Positions 44,501 to 57,017 of a DNA stretch of 64,000 nucleotides are shown piece by piece. The translations under genes were made by a program, and so were the position numbers. The number at the start of each line of letters is the position of its first letter. Position 1 is the first letter of the stretch. The stretch covers positions 9,043,052 to 9,107,051 of the forward strand of contig CM051463.1 of the NCBI GenBank assembly GCA_028095005.1, in the 5' to 3' direction. The notes below the pieces were generated by a model. That model was not told where the DNA came from. It saw only the letters and a program-made list of their open reading frames with translations, and did no database searches. Source of the DNA: Rhynchospora pubera. Its lineage: Eukaryota > Streptophyta > Magnoliopsida > Poales > Cyperaceae.

Positions 44501-45865
44501 CTCTAATAACCATGAATTCTTGCAGTAAAAGGAGAAGGACACAACTTCTCATCTCGAGATTAGAGATCCACCATGGGAGCATAGCTCCCTAGCAGACCTC
44601 ATCTTTCAATCTGAGGAGAAGAGACGCTTCTAAACACTCAAAACCTATCAATCAGATCGCCAATCACATTCAAAGCATTAATTAATCTCACATTTCAAAT
44701 CAACCAGCAAGAATTTCAAAAGAAAGAAATCGCAAAGTAACCGATCCAAATTTCAACCTTTTTATCAAAACTGCAACAAATCACACAAATTCCGAGCGCA
44801 AATCTCTTCAAGATTGCTTCTTTGCTCTGTGTAAACACCTACCTTTCTTACAAATTTGCTTCGTTTCTTGAAAACCTTCTTCTTCTTTTGCCTACCAACT
44901 GTTTGTGCTAATGCCTATCTTCCTCTTCTAACCTAAACTACTCTTGTGTGGATTTCTTGTGTGGAATCGAATCTCTTCTTCACTGCCACTCTTGCTCCTT
45001 TTTGTTTTTTTCTCCTCTTTATATAGGCGAAGCTCTTGCTCCATTTTCCATCTAGGTGCCATGAACCGCGTTGGAGCCCGGCAGTTACATCATCTCCGTC
45101 TCCAACAAATTCTGTTGAGTTCATTCACCCTTCTTTCTTTGTCTGTTTTGAGCTGCACATGGCACACGAGGAAACAACTCACTGCTCACCGGACCCGTCG
45201 ACTCCCTTTGCCTTTATTTCATGTGTTCCAAGTGCATCTATCTCCCACTCGCGAAGGGGTCGCATTTGAGCCACCAGCGACACTTCTGTTCTTCTCTTTA
45301 CGTGCACATGGTGTTTCATGTGCCGTGCGTACTCCTTGAGGGTGTAAGAAACGGGAATACATGAAACAGGTGCAGCCATCTTCGCTGCTTGTACAGAGGG
45401 AGAGTTTCAAACCGTAGCAGACCCCTCTCCAACTCTCTTTGTATTGATCTTCTCCATTACCAAACTAATGGATTTGTCCATTTATTGCATTTATTACTTT
45501 TTTCATGGGCTGCTGAAATTAAACAATTTGTTCGGGACACTTCCCAATTGAATTTTCGCATGAAACTTTATGTGTAGTCTCTCACAAATGTGTAGACTCT
45601 AATGGTGCCAAGAGTTTTCCGAAAATACCCCTTTAGGTATTTTATTTATTTTCTCTAAATTTAGAGACTTCTTTGCATAAAATGGCTGCTCTGTAGCTCC
45701 TTTGACCATTTTAAAAGCACCATAATTTTTTCACCCTTCTCTTGATTTTTGGGTAATTTTTCATAATTTTTGGGCTCCATTTGATATTTTTCATGAATTT
45801 TTTTAAGCTCCTTGAAATCATCCAATTTAATTCATGAATTTGGCACCATATTTTAGGGTCAAACA
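41526..45865 (-). repeat. LTR (5' LTR of the minus-strand element)
   Basis: 4,340 bp and nearly identical to the left copy. Being upstream of Gag on the minus strand, it should drive the element's genomic transcript. Confidence 0.95.
43007..43014 (-). promoter_or_regulatory. Candidate LTR TATA box for the sense transcript
   Basis: The minus strand reads TATATAAG within the 5' LTR, about 1.5 kb before the LTR's inner end. If used, U3 would be about 2.9 kb and R-U5 about 1.45 kb. No further support. Confidence 0.3.
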
Positions 45866-47182
45866 GATGGCAAGGAATTGCGTGTGAAGAGATGATAGAT
45901 AGTAATTTCAAAATGCACAAAATTAAGACGATCTGATAGCACTATTATCTCTATATATGATTCTTCTACATTCGTTGCCAAAAACTTTCATCTTCTTTTC
46001 TTTTTAAATTAACGATATACTAACTATTCTTTCTCTGCTCCCAATTAGAATGGATATCGGAGTCAAATAATAACCCTTTTTCATCCTTGATTATTCAACA
46101 CAACTTTTCAAGATTATAATATATACAATTCCTGTTTGCTCATTTTAATAATCCTAAATCATAGTTAAGTCAATTATTACTCATATTCTAGGGTCCTATA
46201 ATAACATTGTACCCAGTATTAGTTAATCAACGAGTCATTGGAAGGTGATAAAACTTGCTAGTTTGGTGCTGGAACATATTGTATTATTGAGAAAGGATAA
46301 GGGTAGTTTGATCATAATAATTATGGGGTTCATTTATTTTAATTAAAAATAATTAAAAATAAGAAACCGGGGTTATATCCAATTTTAAAGACAGTAGGGG
46401 ATTATATCCAAATGCTATAAAATCTATAATCTATAAAGAAACAAAAAGAATATTAAACAATAAAAATACTATAAAATCTATAATTTTACTTTCTACTCTA
46501 AACGAGGAGTTAATTTTACTCTTGAAATTAATTATCATCTATACACTACCAATCAATTCGGATTTTAAGAATCAATGTTTCATATATATTTGTCGTGATC
46601 TGGATTCTAGAATACCCCTTGTATAATTATTTAGATCTTTGAATTAATATTGTAATTGTAAGGATGGTGGTAATCTAATTTATTTTTTACATTAAATGAA
46701 GATTACGTTTTGATCCGGCAAATCGTAGTATATTTCCATTTTTTGCAAGCCGTTATAATGAATACGTTGTTATCTTCTCTGTTCCGGACTATATCATCAT
46801 AATTTCTTTTGATAGAAAGGAGTATATCATGATTATTTATCCAGCATTTTAATTTCGTCTTAGTAAACAAGATAGTATCTCTTTCTACTAGCGACTTAAT
46901 ATCCAACTGAAATTACAAATAATAATTTGCAAATCCGTACCTACTGCATACATAGTTTAATGGCACAATAATTGCGCCAGCGTTTATTTCAACTTTTAAT
47001 CATACCAACTTAGTCTTAATTGTATACTGTTAAATGATACATACGTGCTTCTTATCACTTATCAGGGGCGGATCCATTGTTGGGCACCACTTGACTTCAT
47101 CTATGCCTGCGCGCTCTAGTCATAATTATTTTTTCCGCTGCGTTTTATTTAGGCAAAGATCCGTAGGCTAAAATACTATTAA
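45866..47182. mobile_element. Right part of the long-TIR element split by the giant insertion
   Basis: 46,320-47,070 matches the 11.04-11.56 kb arm block by block (AACTGAAATTACAAATAATA, TACTGCATACATAG, ATGGCACAATAATTGCG, CCAACTTAGTCTTAAT). The GGGGTTATATCC ends near 46,370-46,410 mirror the 26,568 end. The boundary to the right is obscured by MITEs. Confidence 0.5.
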
Positions 47183-47479
47183 GGGGCTGTTTGGTTCGCT
47201 TAGAAATTTGGAGAATTTTCAATTCCTAGGCATAAATTTATCGGGAAGTATGTAATTTTGTGAAGAGTTTGGATTGTTTATAATAAATTTATGCCTAAGG
47301 CTCCGTTTGGATAGGTGTGGGAAGAAGGGAAGAAATATTGAGAAGTGTGTAATTTTTTTAAGAGTTTGGATTGTTTATAATTTTTTTCTTCATTCTTCCT
47401 TCTTCCTATATCCAAACGGTGCCTAAGAATAGGAAAATCCCTAAATTTCCCAAATTCTCAATTCAATCCAAACGGCCCC
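47183..47479. mobile_element. Tourist-like MITE containing a nested MITE
   Basis: Outer ends GGGGCTGTTTGG / CCAAACGGCCCC. An inner element at 47,299-47,423 (GGCTCCGTTTGGAT ... CCAAACGGTGCC) is flanked by TAA on both sides (47,296-47,298 and 47,424-47,426), showing insertion of one family member into another. Confidence 0.8.
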
Positions 47480-48126
47480 AAATTTTTACATCAAATTTTA
47501 CGTATCCATATATATTTTTTTAATCTACGGCAACATCAATATCGATCCAAATAATTTAATATATTAATACATATAAAAACACACAGAATCCAAATAATTT
47601 AATCTATTGATACATATAAAAACACATTAAGGTGTATATATATTATTTCGATTTGCCTTTGACAACTCTTGCCTTCATCCAAATAATTTGAACCAGCTAT
47701 GAATTTTTGTTTGATGGATGAAGTCAAGTCAACACTACAACCAATTCCAATTGTTAAAAACAAATTTGTTAAAAATCAGGTAGATTCATTTGATTAAGCC
47801 ATGTGCTTTTCACGTCATACTTTCAATTCAAACAGGATCACGAATGTTTTCAACATGTTATAATTAAATTAATTTACCTGCTGATGAAGTTCATATCTAT
47901 TTTGAGTGATGAACAATTTGTTTTTTTTTTTTGGGGGGGGGGGGGGAAATTGGATGTATTCCTCTATAAACTTGTCTAATTAGAAATATATTCTTCCGAT
48001 CTTTAAAATCAGATATATGTCCTCCTAATCACATTAATATAGTATATTTACCCTTATTGAATATTTTAATGATAATTCAAATATAAAAAATCAAATTTCA
48101 AATTTATGATGAAATTACCCTTCTTC

Positions 48127-49085
48127 TTCTAGCGACCCTCTCTTCCTCGTTTGGATTGCTTAGGAATAAGGAAGAATAGCTTCTCCCTAGACATCCAAAA
48201 AAGAATGATAGCTTCTTAATGGCTCTGTTTGGATGGTGTGGGAATAAGAGGAATAAGGAAAAAAGTATTGGGAAGTGTGTAACTTATGAAGAGTTTGAAT
48301 TGTTTATAATAAATTTGGAAGTAAGAAAAAGATATTCTCTTATTCTTGCACCCATCCAAACGGATAGGAATAGCTTCTTCCTAAGAATAACTACTTCCAA
48401 CAATTATATATACATAATTTCAATAAAATTAGCTAAATACTAATAACTAAATGAAATTCTGTGTGATCTTTAATTAGTATTTTATTTAATATTAAAATAA
48501 TAATTTTTAATCATTTATTTAAATTATTATTAATTTGCTTATTCCTAACTCACCATCCAAACAACATTTCTTCTTTCCAGAATAACACTATTCCTACTCT
48601 TTCCAAAAGTTACACTCTTCCCAATATTTTCTTCCTAAAATCCTTGGGGTCGTTTGGATAAAGTGGGAATTTGGGAAATTTCCTATTCCTAGGCATAAAT
48701 TTATTATAAACAATCCAAACTCTTCATAAAATTACACACTTTCCAATACTTTATTTCTAGGAATAGGAAATAAAGTATTGGATGATATAGTCCGATACTT
48801 TATTCCTATACTTTATTTCTAGGAATAGGCATAAAATTACACACTTTCCAATACTTTATTCATATTCCTAAGCGATCCAAATGGCCTCATTCTTTCCTTA
48901 TTCTCATACCATCCAAACGAGATGGGAGTTGTTTGGGTGGATGCGAATAGCAGTTATTTTCGGAAGAGTCTTATTCTTAGAAGAACCATCCATCCAAACT
49001 CTTCACAAAATTACACACTTTCCAATGTTTTTCGCCTAGGAATAGACTATTCCTCTTGTTCCTAAGCGATCCAAACGGCCCATAT
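48127..49085. mobile_element. Cluster of nested and fused Tourist-like MITEs
   Basis: At least four sets of CGTTTGGAT / ATCCAAACG ends (about 48,150, 48,225-48,363, 48,650-48,890, 48,930-49,080) with the shared core TTACACACTTTCCAATACTT. Individual borders are hard to assign. Confidence 0.6.
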
Positions 49086-50271
49086 TAAGAATAAGGATGG
49101 AAGAAGGTCTTCTTCAAAAATTTCTTCTTCCAACAAAAAGGTAGAAGAAGGGAAGAGCAAAACTAGAAAGAGTGAAAAAATCAATAAAAAAAATTAGGAG
49201 AGAGAAAAAGTTACAAATATTTTATTTTTTTGTGTTGGCATCTTCCTTTTACTGTTTCCACAACCAAATCCAAAAAAAAATGTTACGGATAGTTTAACTT
49301 CAATGAGTTGTCTTATCTTTTATCATATTAGTATTACCAATTACTTTATTATAATAATATTACTATTTATTAAAATATTATATTATTAAAAAATAATTAT
49401 TTAAAAAATATTTATTATAATGTTTTTACCATTAATAATTATTTTATTATTATGTAATTAGCAGCATTAAATAATAATATTTATTTTATTTTAAACTTAT
49501 GAATAATAAAGCTATTATTATTTATAACAACAAAATAATATTTCTACTATTATTAATTCTTTTATTATTATTAATTGCACAACTATCATTTGTTTCATCA
49601 TGAGCCACTTCATTTTCAATTACATATTATTATTACACCGACAAATAAAAAGTATAAGTTTATTAAAAAAAATCAAAATAATTATTTTGTCAATTTTTTC
49701 TATTTTTATGCTCAACTCATCATCCAAACAACATAAGTATATTATAATAGCAATATAATATTATTTATATTTATTATATCATAATAATTACAATATTAAT
49801 TATTTTATAATATTCTTATTATTATTACTTATTTATTATTATGATTACTAATATTAAATAATAATAACTTTTATATAATATTATTATTATTATAACATTC
49901 TTGTTATCATTAATTATTTATTATTCTTATTATTAGTATTAAATAATAATTACTTTATTTTACAATATGAAATATTAAAATAAATAAAGAAACAATGATA
50001 AATTGAAATTTTATTTAAAATAATAAAATAATGATTATTTATTTCTTTCTTCCATTCTTTTTCTCAACTCATCATCCAAACAGCATTTATTCTTCTCGGA
50101 ATAATATTTTTCTCACTCTTTCCGGAATAACACTCTTCCTAATTTTTCTTGTGAGAAGATTTCTTTCTTGCTTCTTCCCAAACCATCCAAACACACCAAT
50201 TTTCACGCCAACTTGAATTTTTTGTAAAAACAATTTTATGAATTCAGAGCTTGGTAATACTTAATTATTAC
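49086..50271. other. Very AT-rich DNA with ATT/TAATA repeats
   Basis: 49,330-50,040 is made almost entirely of TTATTA/AATAAT words with interspersed CATCCAAACA fragments. No gene. Confidence 0.6.
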
Positions 50272-50570
50272 GGCTCTGATTGTATAGTCAGGAATAAGAG
50301 CTAATCTGTAGTAAATAGCTATTTCGGATTAATAGACAATCCAAACAGTCTAGAATTAGTGGCTTATTTCGAATCAGAGTAAGTTTAGTTAATCCAACCA
50401 GATGTTAGAATAAGAGGTGAGATAAAATTTAAGAGTAAGAAGTGAGATTAGTTAATTCTTTCATCATTCAAACAAAAAGTCTCTGAGAGTTATTCTTATC
50501 AATTTAGGATTAAAAATTTTAATCCTAAATAAATAATTCTATCCTTAATCTCATATGATCCAAACAGAAC
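50272..50570. mobile_element. MITE, sibling of the 19.8-kb copy
   Basis: GGCTCTGATTGTATAGTCAG at the left and TATGATCCAAACAGAAC at the right, with interior GAATAAGAGCTAATCTG shared with 19,850-19,900. Confidence 0.6.
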
Positions 50571-51230
50571 TGTTTTAAGATTTGAGATTTGACTGATTAT
50601 TATGTTTACCCTGGAAAAAAAATGATAATATTATGAAATCGTAGCTCCACTCTTGTTATTATATTACCATGAATAACTAATCCTAATTTTATTCTTAGAT
50701 GATCTAAACAGATGTACTGTGCGCAACAGCGCAAGGAAAAAAAAAAACAATTCAATTAATATCACCATGAATCTAGACATTTTAGTTGTCTAAAAGAAAA
50801 AAATCTAAACATATTATAACTTCTAAGATTTGCATAAACCTACCACTTCTTAATTACTTCCGTTATTTGTTGGCATGATTCATGAACTCTACAAGTATAT
50901 ATTGCACAAGATTATATTTCCAGCCACAGAAAGCAATAAAGAAACGGAATTGTTTAACATCATCCTCTCTTCCGTATCATCTCTATCATTCCCAGATCAA
51001 AACGCATTAATAACTGAACGCGTCATCCCTCTCTTGTATCATCCCCGTCATCCCCCATCCAAACGCATTAATCTCATCTTTATCTCTGGTCTCCTTCCTT
51101 CTTCGTTCTTTTTTTAGAAATTCAGAGAAGAGGATGAGAGGTGAGGAGAAAGCGAACCAGAGAGAAAAGGGGATGAGGACGAGCACATCAGAGGAGAAGA
51201 GAGATGGGGAAGGAGAACAATTATACGTTT
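50571..51230. other. Continuation of the long-TIR family sequence, no gene
   Basis: 50,580-50,875 matches 12,690-12,890 (TTTGACTGATTATTATG, AAATCGTAGCTCCACTC, CCTACCACTTCTTA). No supported ORF. Confidence 0.5.
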
Positions 51231-51385
51231 TAACTAGAACCTTTATATATATAAGTAGAACTATTATTAATATAAGTAGAACATTTATATATATAAGTAG
51301 AACTGTTATGAATATAAGTAGAACCTTTATATATATAAATAGATACTTTATATATATTAAGTAGAACTGTTATGTATATAAGTAG

Positions 51386-51478
<93 letters not shown>

Positions 51479-51510
51479 GAAATGTTATGTATATTACTAG
51501 AACTGTTAAA
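51231..51510. repeat. TATAAGTAGAAC tandem repeat with (TA)n microsatellite
   Basis: Units of about 24 bp (TATAAGTAGAACTGTTATGA type) flank an uninterrupted AT dinucleotide run of about 88 bp at 51,388-51,475. Confidence 0.9.
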
Positions 51511-52149
51511 TATATCAACTATAACTATGTTCGCTCCCTCCCCTCTGTGTTGATGTCTTCCTTCGCTCTGTGAGACGCTAATCTGAGGGGATGATTCCAG
51601 GGAATGATGGATGATGGATGAGGATGAGGGGAATTAATTTCCGAAAATATAATTACGCATTTTGAGGATGATTCTTATCAGTTCCGATAAAGAAATAAAC
51701 TGTCTTTCAGTTATATTTCCAACCACATTTACGAGGGTGGACTCGTTCCTAAAATTTGTAATTGGCATATACCTGCCTACCATTTTTGTAAACTACGTCC
51801 CTATCCCGGGAATTGATCCGGTCACTCCAAATTTTTTATTTTAACCAAAGTATCATTATCCGAATTAAATTCGTGCAGAGCCCCTCTCGGCCTCTCCCTC
51901 CCAACTCTGTTCGATCAGCTCCCCTATATGTGGTATATTTATTTTTTTGAGGGTCATACATGGTATATATATACTTACCAGTTGCCATCTGGCCCTCAAA
52001 AAAAAGAAGACAAAGTAAGACTATATTGACCAAGTTAAAATATCGAATTTAGCTTCAACTGAAGATATAAGTGTTTCAATTTCGTTGCACTCCATAGTCC
52101 ATATAACACTAGCTAGCAAGTACTAGAACCATTTTTTTAATTTGTAACC

Positions 52150-55100
52150 ATGAAGAAATGGCAACTCCCCTCTACTACCTCTTCTTCTCCTAACCTTCTT
52201 TCCTCTCCTGTCTCCATCTCTATCAACAGACACCATAACCATAGGATCTGCTCTCTCATACCCAGATACCTTAGTTAGTTCTAATAACACGTTCTCACTC
52301 GGCTTCTTCAACACTGGCAATTCAAGTCGATGGTACTTGGGTATCTGGTACACAATTACACCACATACAGTAGTGTGGGTTGCAAATAGAAAAAATCCGA
52401 TGCCTGATCCAAATGGTAGTCTATATATCAATAGCGACAGTCCAAATTTACAACTCAAAACCAACTCTTCCGATGTTTTGTGGCATGCAAGTTCATCCAG
52501 CATGGTTAACCCTATTGCACAACTATCAGAAGCGGGAAATTTTGTGCTTAAGGATAAAAACGCAAACAACATAGCATGGCAAAGTTTTGACAATCCAACT
52601 GATACATTGTTACCGGGTATGCCATTCGGTTTGATAGCTGGCCAAAATCTGAATCTGACGAGTTGGACTGATTCAGACAACCCTGCGCCGAGCAACTACA
52701 CGCTTAAGCTGGATCAAACTGCATGGCCTGAAATCATTATTTGGAATGAGTCAAAACCAATCTTTCGAACTGGGCCGTTAGATGGTAACAAATTCAGTGG
52801 ATCACCCAAATTCAACGATTATACAGAATGGACGTTTGAATATGTTTCAAACCAAACTGGAGAATACATTTATTATATGCCGACCAGCTCTTCCAAGTTG
52901 AGGCTTGTGCTAAATCATTCTACCTTACAAATGTATAGATTTGATGATGCAGAAGCTGAACAAGAGTGGGATACGGACTGGTTAGTTCCTGATCCTAATG
53001 ACCCTTGTGACAAATATGCAAGATGTGGACAATTCGGATTGTGTAACTTGACTTCGACAAACAAATGTACATGCTTGAAGGGGTTTGAAGCCACACATGA
53101 GGAGGACTGGGTTGTCAATGAGACAACACAGGGCTGTAGGAGGGGGGCTGAACTGAACTGCACCAGTGATGGGTTTCTAAGCATTAGTAATGTGAAGTTG
53201 CCGGACACAACCAATACAACGGTAGACAGAACAATTAAACAAAAAGAATGCAGGAAGAGGTGCTTGAAAAATTGCTCATGCTATGCCTACTCAAACATGA
53301 ATGAGGGCAGAGGTTGCACGATGTGGATGGGTGATTTTACTGATATTAGAAAGTTGGATCATGGTGGTTTCACTCTAAACTATCGGGTTGCACGTTCTGA
53401 ATTACATGGTTAGCATATCCTCTCCACGATAACCACTTTTTTTTTAATTGCAGAAGAATTTTAGTTAGGAATTAGGGTAAATTTGTTGTTTCATCACCAA
53501 ATAGGGCGTGATATTTTTTATATGGACTGGTACAGGTCATCAGTAGAGGACGCAGGTACCAGTAAAAGTACCACACTGGTACATTTGTCAATCTTGGGCA
53601 TGCCTTTCATAACTGCACTACTTATATATGTTAAATGAGATAGTTGTAATGATGCAGGTACAAATGACAAGAAGAAGACAGCTGTAATTGCAACGAGTGT
53701 AATCTTGGGGTTGCTATTTCTTGCATCAGTTGCATACCTTGTTCATAAAAAAATTAAACAAAAAGCTGGTAAGTTTGATTTTTCAGTAGCAACTCTCAGT
53801 AATGACTCATACCTGTACTTGTGTCGTGCAAAAAACTTCACATTAGATAATAATGTATACTCTATGTGCTATTATAAACCATGGTTCTGAAACTCGGAAT
53901 CGGACTCGGACTCGGGGAGTGGGATCGAGGAGTTGAATCCGATGACTCGGAAAAAATCGGGTGACTCGGAGTTTCATAAATAATCATTTGAATGTCTTAA
54001 AAATCAGAAAAAAAAATATTGAATAATAAGAACATATTTTTTAATAATGATACTTTCATTAAAACATATTATATATCAGTTAGAATTGTAGAGAATAAAA
54101 TTTTCTATTTTTCTATGTTCTTGGGTTAATTTTTTGGTCAAGAATCACCTTGTTTGAAAATTATTTCACTTATTGAATTATCTGGACCGTTTGTTCTGAT
54201 TTAAAAGGAAAAATTGAAAACTAAGAAATGGAGGTCCAGTACTGAACCCTTCCCCTTCTTCTTTCCTTTCCCGATCCCACTGGATTCCCTTCTTCCTTTC
54301 TGATAGAACACAAGTGAGAAGTGACTAAGTGAGGGCTTAAATTCCCTCTTGAGGAGTTGCCATAGTACTTTTTCCGGCCTCCTGACACGATTTCTCCACT
54401 ATAGCAACCTCATCAAGTATTTTCCGTGCTCCTACACCTCTCTCCATGGAAGAACTCCACCATTAATGGCGATCTCAAGTCTTTCAACCCAAATCCGCTC
54501 CAACTCGCCAAAAATCGGATCGTTGGCTGCCGAGTCCGAGTCAGCTCGGACCGATTCCGAGTTGAATCGCCGAGTTTTTAAACCATAAATATAAACCACA
54601 AAGCACCCAAAAAAATCAGGGATTGTGTATAGTACCTTTGTAGGATTTCCTCTGCTTTGTTTCTTTGTTAATCTAATTATAAATAACGATGAAACAAAAA
54701 AAAAAATAGTAAAGCAGTAAAATAAATTAGCAAAACGAGGTAAATATAATTAGGCAGCTTGTACTATGATTTTCTATACAACATTTCCCTCTAAAAATTT
54801 ATAATTAGTTTTATTTTTGTAAAGAACTCTTGGCATATTCAGAAAGACACAGCCAAGCCTCACAAGAATCATCACAGACAATGTCAATGATAAGGAGTGA
54901 AATTCTAGAAGAGGGATCTCGAAAAGGAAATGCTTTCAATCTACCAATAATCGATGTAGATGTTGTATTAGCTGCTACAGGAAACTTTGCACTTGAAAAT
55001 AAACTTGGTGAAGGTGGCTTTGGAACAGTTTTCCGGGTAATTTGTTTATCAATTCATGATTTCTTACTTTGTAATTCATAAATTTTGTCACCTTCCGTGA

Positions 55101-57017
55101 AGTTTTTGAAAAGCAAAAAACCTGTGAAAATTAAACACAAACATAGCTTTTTTAGCAATGAAATGACAAATCTAATCAGTAGTCAGTACATATGGCAAAA
55201 GCAGGGCCACCACTGAGAGTCAGTTTAAATTCAAAATTGGGTTGTACCTGTAATTTGCTGATATAGAAGTCATTTATATTGTTAAGGCTTCGGTGTAGAG
55301 GAATTATATTCATTTGTCCTAAAGGATTATTGTTTTGTAAGAACAGGGTCGACTGGAAGGAGGGGAGAGAATAGCAGTAAAAAGGCTTAGCTATTCCTCA
55401 ACACAAGGCCTTAGTGAATTCAAAATGAAGTCATATTGATCGCGGAACTTCAACACATCAACCTGGTACAATTGTTGGGATGCTGTATCGCTGGAGAAGA
55501 GAGGATGCTAATATATGAATACATGGAAAACAAAAGTTTGGACACCATTATCTTTGGTAAGATTTTGTTTTACATGTAGACAAGTCTAGATTAACGTATT
55601 TTCCAGTGATTGTGCTCCTTATACAGATGGTAGCAGCATTTCAGTATTCTTAATTGCTTAGTAAAACCAAAAGGTATATTATGGATAAATATATTTCACA
55701 AGTCTTCTGTTCTTTTTATTCTCATTTATTAAAAAAATTCTTTAAAAATTTCAGCATATACGCTCTAAATATTACTCCTAAAGTTTCACACCCGTATATT
55801 TCTGACAAAGGCCATAGATGCTTATGCATCTTTTACTTTTTTCATCAGGAAGAAGTGTCGAAAAAAGGAAAAGAAGTTTTTAAATTTCCTTTTTGTCAAT
55901 TTAAATTGATGAATATTATCACTCCAGCAGTTTATATCAACTTCATTACATGACCAAAAGGAATTTTGGTTATTTCAATCTTATTTTTTATTCCGTTTTT
56001 CCTAGAAATTTTTGGTGTACATAACACACAGATTGTTATTTTTTTTTAAATAATAATTGTGAACAGATAAATCAAAATCTTCTCAGTTGAATTGGCCGAA
56101 ACGGTTTGAGATAATTATGGGGATTGCTCGGGGAATTCTTTATCTCCATCAGGATTCAAGATTGCGAATTATTCATAGAGATCTGAAAGCCAGCAATGTA
56201 TTGCTTGATGAGAACATGAATCCTAAAATCTCTGATTTTGGGATTGCCAGAATATTTGGTAGACACGACAATGATTCAGTAACTAACAGAGTTGTTGGTA
56301 CATAGTAAGTGCAGTTTAATTTTGGTTCTGGTTATATTTAAATAGCAGAGTATGGCCACACACAAAATCAAGTAAAGATGTCCTCGAATATAGTCATTCA
56401 TTCTGATAATTTGCTAACCGATTTGCATTATACAGTGGATATATGTCTCCAGAGTATGCAATGTATGGTGTTTTCTCTATTAAATCTGATGTCTTCAGCT
56501 TTGGTGTGTTAGTACTTGAGATCATTAGTGGAAAGAAATGCAGCGAGATCTTTGCTGTAGAACCCAAGTTAAACCTCCTTAGTTATGTAAGAAAGCTTCC
56601 TCTTTTGAATATTATTGGACTCTTATTTGTTTGCTTTTGAAATAAGAATTTTTTTTTTACTTTAAACTGGTATGTTAAAGGATTTTTGAAATATATTTCA
56701 ATGTTTCCATTTAGCAGACATGGGCATTATGGAATGACGGGAACGTTCTGAATCTGCTAGATTCCTCTATTTCGAGGAACTCAAATGACGAGTCAGAGAT
56801 CATAAGATGCATCCAAGTAGGACTTCTGTGTGCGCAAGACAGACCACAGGATCGGCCTCACATGTCAGAAGCTATACTGATGCTAAACAGTCGAAACATG
56901 ATTTTGCCACTACCTAAACAGCCTGGTTACATCGGTGACAGGTTTATAAATAACATGGAATCATCAACAAGTTACATGTCACATGATACAAGAATTACAA
57001 CTCTATTGCCGCGATGA
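52150..57017 (+). pseudogene. S-domain (G-type lectin) receptor kinase with two frameshifts
   Basis: Seven exons by alignment to the 59.6-kb gene: 52150-53408, 53658-53768, 54825-55036, 55347-55556, 56067-56304, 56436-56586, 56718-57017, all GT-AG. Order: signal peptide, bulb-lectin domain (VVWVANRKNPMPD), S-locus glycoprotein region, EGF-like, PAN, transmembrane helix in exon 2, kinase (GEGGFGTVF; IIHRDLKASNVLL; DFGIAR; YMSPEYAM), ending TLLPR. Two lesions: the signal-peptide region is 2 nt shorter than the paralogue (near 52,162-52,195), so the first ATG runs into a stop; and one A is missing at 55,422-55,425 in exon 4, giving a stop soon after the ATP lysine. Everything else is well conserved, so the loss is recent or the lesions are homopolymer-type sequence errors. 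An hAT-like element sits in intron 2. Confidence 0.85.
53881..54589. mobile_element. hAT-like element in intron 2 of the frameshifted kinase
   Basis: Flanked by identical 8-bp TATAAACC (53,873-53,880 and 54,590-54,597). The ends carry loosely inverted ATGGTTCTGAAACTCGG / CCGAGTTTTTAAACCAT, and ACTCGGAATCGG-type words occur in both orientations. No transposase. Confidence 0.7.

Larger units (their letters stand above)
27265..45865 (-). mobile_element. Giant non-autonomous LTR retrotransposon (18.6 kb, gag-pro only)
   Basis: The two LTRs (27,265-31,605 and 41,526-45,865) are direct repeats starting TGTTG and ending AAACA. The flanking 5-bp duplication is GATGG (27,260-27,264 and 45,866-45,870). 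Sense direction is minus: the Gag ORF, a TGG-starting primer-site candidate next to the right LTR and a G-rich tract next to the left LTR all agree. The internal region is 9,920 bp. It encodes Gag-protease on the minus strand and one spliced gene on the plus strand; I find no reverse transcriptase, RNase H or integrase. Large size, a Gag-only content and an antisense ORF recall Tat/Ogre-type Ty3 elements and TR-GAG derivatives (family knowledge); the exact lineage is inference. Confidence 0.93.

Noticed and set aside
52123..52695. 190-codon minus-strand ORF over the kinase exon 1
   Set aside because: Antisense shadow of the lectin-domain exon.
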